DNA of 32,835 nt, from NCBI RefSeq assembly GCF_003385235.1, contig NZ_PQIA01000108.1, positions 1 through 32,835 on the forward strand, given 5' to 3'. Made by a program: the position numbers and the translations under genes. Shown here piece by piece: positions 30,005 through 32,835 of the stretch; position 1 is the stretch's first letter, and each line of letters begins with the position of its first letter. This DNA is from Amycolatopsis circi. Lineage in GTDB: Bacteria > Actinomycetota > Actinomycetes > Mycobacteriales > Pseudonocardiaceae. A model generated the notes under the pieces. It saw only the letters and a program-made list of their open reading frames with translations, was not told the DNA's origin and made no database searches.

Positions 30005-31173
30005 CGGACCGCCTCCACAGCCGTGTTCTCGGACTGGAACCGGCGCAGCGCTTCCTCGTGCGCCGGACGCGCGGCGCGGATCCCGGCCAGCACGTCGTCG
30101 GCCGGGCGCACCACGTTGCGCGGGTGCTTGAAACGCGGGATCACGTACTTGCCGAACAGCTCGATCGACCGCATCAGCTGGTCGTGCGGAAGACTGTCCA
30201 CTCGCAACACCAGCGACTCCACGCCCATGTCCGCGTACCGCTGGACGTGCTCGATGCAATGCTCCGGGTCGCCGACGAGGAAGCCCTGCGACCGTTCGAA
30301 CAGGTACTCCTCGTCGCTGAAATCGACGTCATTGACCGCGCCCATGTAGGCGTAGTCCTGGGAAAGCTTCGCCAGCCGCCCGTACGCGTCGGTGGAAAGC
30401 TTGGACATCTCGAACAGCGGCCGAGCCTGTTCGCGGGCCAAGGCAGTCGTTTCCGCGCAGTGCATGCCGCCGCTGACCAGGACCATCTTGCGCGGCGTGA
30501 TCGGGTGATCGTGGGTGGCGGCGGCGAGGGTCTCGTCGTAGAGCTTCAGCATGTTCTCCACGAGGTCGTAGCCGAGGTAGAAGCCGCCCATGATCGCACC
30601 GATGCCCATCTTGGCCGCGGTTTCGACCGAACTCGGGCTCCCCGCGGCGACCGAGATCGGCGGGTACGGCGCCTGCAACGGCTTCGGCACCAGGCTGCGT
30701 GGCGGGACCTTGTAGTGCTCGCCCACAAACGAGAACGGATCGTCGAGGAACGCCCGGCGGATCAGCTCGATCCCTTCGCGCCACTGGGATTTGTTCTCCG
30801 TCGGGTCCACTTCGAACGCCCGCAGCGCGAGCGTCGTGTTGCCGCGGCCGGTGCCGAGTTCGATCCGGCCGTTGGACAGGATGTCCTCGGTCGCGATCCG
30901 CTCGGCGACACGCAGCGCGTGATTCATGCGCGTCGGCAGCAGCGTGACGAGGTGGATGAAGCGGATCCTGCTCGTGAGCGCCATCAGGTACGGGTAGAGC
31001 ACCTCCGGCGCGGAGACCGTCGCCGTGCCGATGGCGACGTGCTGCTCGGAGCTTCCGAACGCGTCGAAGCCGACCTGCTCGGCGAGCAGCACCTCCTCGA
31101 CCAGCTCCCGGTAGCGGTGCTCGTGGGTGAGCCCGACCGGGGTGTCCCCCTCCGACATGAGGATGAAGTCCAT
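30001..31173 (-). CDS. LLM-class flavin-dependent oxidoreductase
   Basis: A 390-residue bacterial-luciferase-like TIM-barrel monooxygenase (YRELVEEVLLAEQVGFDAFG, SSEQHVAIGTATVSAPEVL, RIRFIHLVTLLPTRMNHALRVAERI, DILSNGRIELGTGRG, YPPISVAAGSPSSVETAAKMG). The enzymes use reduced flavin, supplied here by the co-encoded flavin reductase, to oxygenate a substrate. ATG 31173 is chosen over an upstream GTG at 31188 because GGAAGGAGCG lies ideally before it. First gene of the five-gene operon. The promoter at 31207-31235 is covered by an operator. Confidence 0.93.
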   Translation of the reverse strand: MDFILMSEGDTPVGLTHEHRYRELVEEVLLAEQVGFDAFGSSEQHVAIGTATVSAPEVLYPYLMALTSRIRFIHLVTLLPTRMNHALRVAERIATEDILSNGRIELGTGRGNTTLALRAFEVDPTENKSQWREGIELIRRAFLDDPFSFVGEHYKVPPRSLVPKPLQAPYPPISVAAGSPSSVETAAKMGIGAIMGGFYLGYDLVENMLKLYDETLAAATHDHPITPRKMVLVSGGMHCAETTALAREQARPLFEMSKLSTDAYGRLAKLSQDYAYMGAVNDVDFSDEEYLFERSQGFLVGDPEHCIEHVQRYADMGVESLVLRVDSLPHDQLMRSIELFGKYVIPRFKHPRNVVRPADDVLAGIRAARPAHEEALRRFQSENTAVEAVR

Positions 31174-31192
31174 GGTCGCTCCTTCCACTCAA

Positions 31193-31210
31193 TGTTATTG
31201 CTCGATAACA
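31193..31210. promoter_or_regulatory. Operator 1, TGTTAT-N6-ATAACA
   Basis: A perfect inverted repeat, TGTTAT and ATAACA around TGCTCG, overlapping the -10 element and the expected start of the LLM operon. The TetR regulator in the divergent operon is the likely binder, by position. Confidence 0.65.
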
Positions 31211-31235
31211 TAAGGCGGAGCTAACTCGTGGTCAA
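31207..31235 (-). promoter_or_regulatory. Housekeeping-type promoter of the LLM operon
   Basis: On the minus strand TTGACC, 17 bases, TATGTT, close to the housekeeping consensus. The predicted start near 31200 falls inside operator 1, a classical repression layout. Confidence 0.6.
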
Positions 31236-31256
31236 GGCTGAATCTCGGAGGAATCT

Positions 31257-31274
31257 TGTTATCTACTGCTAACT
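31257..31274. promoter_or_regulatory. Operator 2, TGTTAT-N6-CTAACT
   Basis: An imperfect copy of operator 1, 64 bases away centre to centre (about six helical turns), just upstream of the creatininase-family gene. TAACTT at 31270-31275 could be that gene's -10 element. Confidence 0.5.
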
Positions 31275-31290
31275 TCCCCTGGAGGAGCGC

Positions 31291-32046
31291 ATGAGCGAGG
31301 TGCGGATCGAACACCTGACCTCGCCGGAGATCGCCGACGCGCTCGCGAGCGGCATGCGGACCGCGATCCTGCCGCTGGGTGCCACCGAACAGCACGGCGC
31401 GCATCTGCCGCTGTCGGTCGACAGCGAGCACGCCGACCGACTGGGGATGCTCGTGGCGGAACGACTCGGCGACGCACTCGTCCTGCCGACCGTCCGAGTC
31501 GGCTGTTCCGCCCATCATCTCGGCTTCCCCGGCACCCTGTCATTGCGACCGGAGACACTGGAGGCGATCTGTTTCGACTGCTGCGAAAGCCTTGCCGCAC
31601 ATGGGTTCCGTCGAGTGCTGATCTTCTCCGCACACATCGGCAACTACCCGTTGCTGAGCAAGATCGAGCCGAAACTCGCCGCTCGACTACCTGCCATGGA
31701 CGTGGTCGCGTTCGCCGACTCGACCGCGGTGCTCGATGCTTGGCGTACCGCCGTCGCCGGTCTGGCCAGCCAGGTCGGCGGACATGCAGACGTTGCCGAA
31801 AGCTCAGTCATGCTCGCTGTCCGGCCGGAAGCGGTGCGGGCCGAGCGTGCTGCCGCCGGTCTCGCTGAACCGATGACCGACGACCTGTTGGCACGGGTAT
31901 TAACCGGTGGCGTCAAGGCCGTTGCACCCAACGGCGTCCTCGGTAATCCGCACGGGATGTCCTCCGACCTGGGATTTGCCTGCCTCAGTGCGGTCGCGAA
32001 CCTGTTGGCGGAGTACGCGGCGGCACGTTATCGACGCCTCACCTAG
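31291..32046 (+). CDS. Creatininase family hydrolase
   Basis: A 251-residue protein of the creatininase/creatinine amidohydrolase fold. Metal ligands E33, H35 and D44 are visible in LGATEQHGAHLPLSVDSEHAD. The later histidine loop, usually NGHGGN, reads SAHIGNYP (H115, N118), and the acidic ligand is in GHADVAESS. Members open cyclic amides or related rings or act in cofactor maturation (MftE). The altered loop argues against a true creatininase. GGAGGAG precedes the ATG. It is followed after 9 bases by the TetR gene and is divergent from the LLM operon, so a role in the same pathway is inferred. Confidence 0.9.
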   Translation: MSEVRIEHLTSPEIADALASGMRTAILPLGATEQHGAHLPLSVDSEHADRLGMLVAERLGDALVLPTVRVGCSAHHLGFPGTLSLRPETLEAICFDCCESLAAHGFRRVLIFSAHIGNYPLLSKIEPKLAARLPAMDVVAFADSTAVLDAWRTAVAGLASQVGGHADVAESSVMLAVRPEAVRAERAAAGLAEPMTDDLLARVLTGGVKAVAPNGVLGNPHGMSSDLGFACLSAVANLLAEYAAARYRRLT

Positions 32047-32055
32047 ACTCGAGCC

Positions 32056-32652
32056 ATGACGAGTCCATCTCGCGCCGCGTCGCCGCGCTCCTCGCGCAGG
32101 CAGACGTTGATCAAGGTCGCCGGCGAGTTGTTCCATGAGCGCGCTTTCGACGCGGTCACCACTGAGATGATCGGCGCGCGGGCTGGCGTGACCGGCCCTG
32201 CGTTGTACCGGCATTTCTCAAGCAAGCAGGCTCTGTTGATCGCCGTGCTCGAGGACCCGTTGAAGGATTTGCTGGCCAATGCGCGCGAGACCGCGGCGGA
32301 GGTGACTGACCCGCGTAAGGCGCTTGAAGCGATGATCGACTATCACGTCACGCGCAGCCTTCAAAATGTGCCTTCCACATTGGTGTTCTTGAAGAACGAG
32401 CACAACGTGCCAGAGGAGGAGCGGCACCGGATGCGGCGGATGATGCGCCTCTACGCCGAGGAGTGGAGTGCCCTGGTGGAGCGCTTGCGGCCGGATCTGT
32501 CGGATGCGCAGAATCGGGTTCTTACGCATGCCGTGTTCTCGATGATCAATTCGATTCCGCAGTTCAACAGCGGTCTTGATGCGGAGAGCGTCGCGACCAC
32601 GATCCGGACGGCCGCGATCAATGCGTTGCTCATCCAGCCAGGAACCGTCTAG
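32056..32652 (+). CDS. TetR-family transcriptional regulator
   Basis: A 198-residue repressor-type protein. The N-terminal helix-turn-helix is typical (RRQTLIKVAGELFHERAFDAVTTEMIGARAGVTGPALYRHFSSKQ, landmarks VTGPALYRHFSSK). The C-terminal ligand domain resembles that of the KstR2 and related acyl-CoA-responsive regulators (KALEAMIDYHVTRSLQNVPS, FLKNEHNVPEEERHRMRRMM). It is co-transcribed with the creatininase-family gene and probably binds the two TGTTAT operators in the divergent region. A CoA-thioester inducer is inferred from the ligase and crotonases it would control. Confidence 0.93.
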   Translation: MTSPSRAASPRSSRRQTLIKVAGELFHERAFDAVTTEMIGARAGVTGPALYRHFSSKQALLIAVLEDPLKDLLANARETAAEVTDPRKALEAMIDYHVTRSLQNVPSTLVFLKNEHNVPEEERHRMRRMMRLYAEEWSALVERLRPDLSDAQNRVLTHAVFSMINSIPQFNSGLDAESVATTIRTAAINALLIQPGTV

Positions 32653-32771
32653 GCGACCTGGGCCAGGCCCGCGAGGGGAACCTTCACAGCCCACCGCCCC
32701 AACAGCCACCCACGCACCCAACGACCGAGGCACCCAGCCCCTGCCCTGCACCCCGATACGAAGCCTCCCTG

Positions 32772-32828
32772 CGGTCTGGGGGTGCTTGTCAAGGCATCTT
32801 TCCCGCCTTGACAAGCACCCCCAGACCG
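32772..32828. repeat. Intergenic palindrome of a second family (24-bp perfect arms)
   Basis: Arms 32772-32795 and 32805-32828 are perfectly complementary; the core is TCTGGGGGTGCTTGTCAAGG with loop ATCTTTCCC. It lies about 120 bases beyond the TetR stop. A degraded fragment like the other palindrome family (GAGGGGAACCTTCAC) occurs near 32674-32690. The rest of 32653-32771 shows no gene. Confidence 0.85.
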
Positions 32829-32835
32829 TCAGCAC

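Overview
The window is high-GC DNA with tightly packed, often overlapping genes, DUF6292- and DUF2795-type proteins, a SigB/SigF-type sigma factor and F420/PPOX-type proteins. This points to an actinomycete, most likely Amycolatopsis or a close relative in the Pseudonocardiaceae (inferred from gene content and style, not from a marker gene). No rRNA, CRISPR array, prophage or insertion sequence was found. One tRNA gene is present, for selenocysteine.

Layout. (1) 1-2893: an amidohydrolase cut by the left edge, a PucR-type regulator, and a divergent SCP2-like small protein. (2) 2865-11165: a stress block with a SigB/SigF-type sigma factor, a frameshifted DUF6292 gene, a small membrane protein, a predicted small RNA, a CYTH-CHAD protein with malic enzyme, an encapsulin with a hemerythrin cargo, a UdgX-type uracil-DNA glycosylase and a zinc alcohol dehydrogenase. 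Several of these are preceded by GNNT-N15/16-GGGTA or GGGAA elements resembling SigB/SigF promoters, often only a few bases from the start codon. (3) 11258-20399: a selenocysteine locus. On the minus strand, tRNA-Sec, selA, selB and a three-subunit formate dehydrogenase (a selenoprotein catalytic subunit with in-frame UGA and a SECIS hairpin, an iron-sulfur subunit and an NrfD-like membrane subunit) run almost without gaps; selD is divergent. The window thus encodes SelD (selenium donor), tRNA-Sec, SelA (Ser-to-Sec conversion), SelB (decoding factor) and the selenoprotein itself.

(4) 20527-24603: a seven-gene Mrp-type cation/proton antiporter in the order E-F-G-MbhD-B-C-D, the order of the antiporter module of archaeal membrane-bound hydrogenases, without the large NuoL-like part of MrpA. 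(5) 24675-26208: a PPOX protein, a DUF2795 protein, a VOC protein and a 285-bp tandem duplication that copied the 3' ends of two convergent genes. (6) 26083-32652: a catabolic cluster. On the minus strand are an LLM-class flavin-dependent oxidoreductase, two crotonase-family proteins, a flavin reductase and an acyl-CoA ligase; divergent from them are a creatininase-family hydrolase and a TetR regulator. Two TGTTAT-N6-type operators lie in the shared promoter region. The substrate cannot be read from the sequence.

Long near-perfect intergenic hairpins occur at 7710-7764 and 20401-20455 (the same family) and at 32772-32828 (another family).
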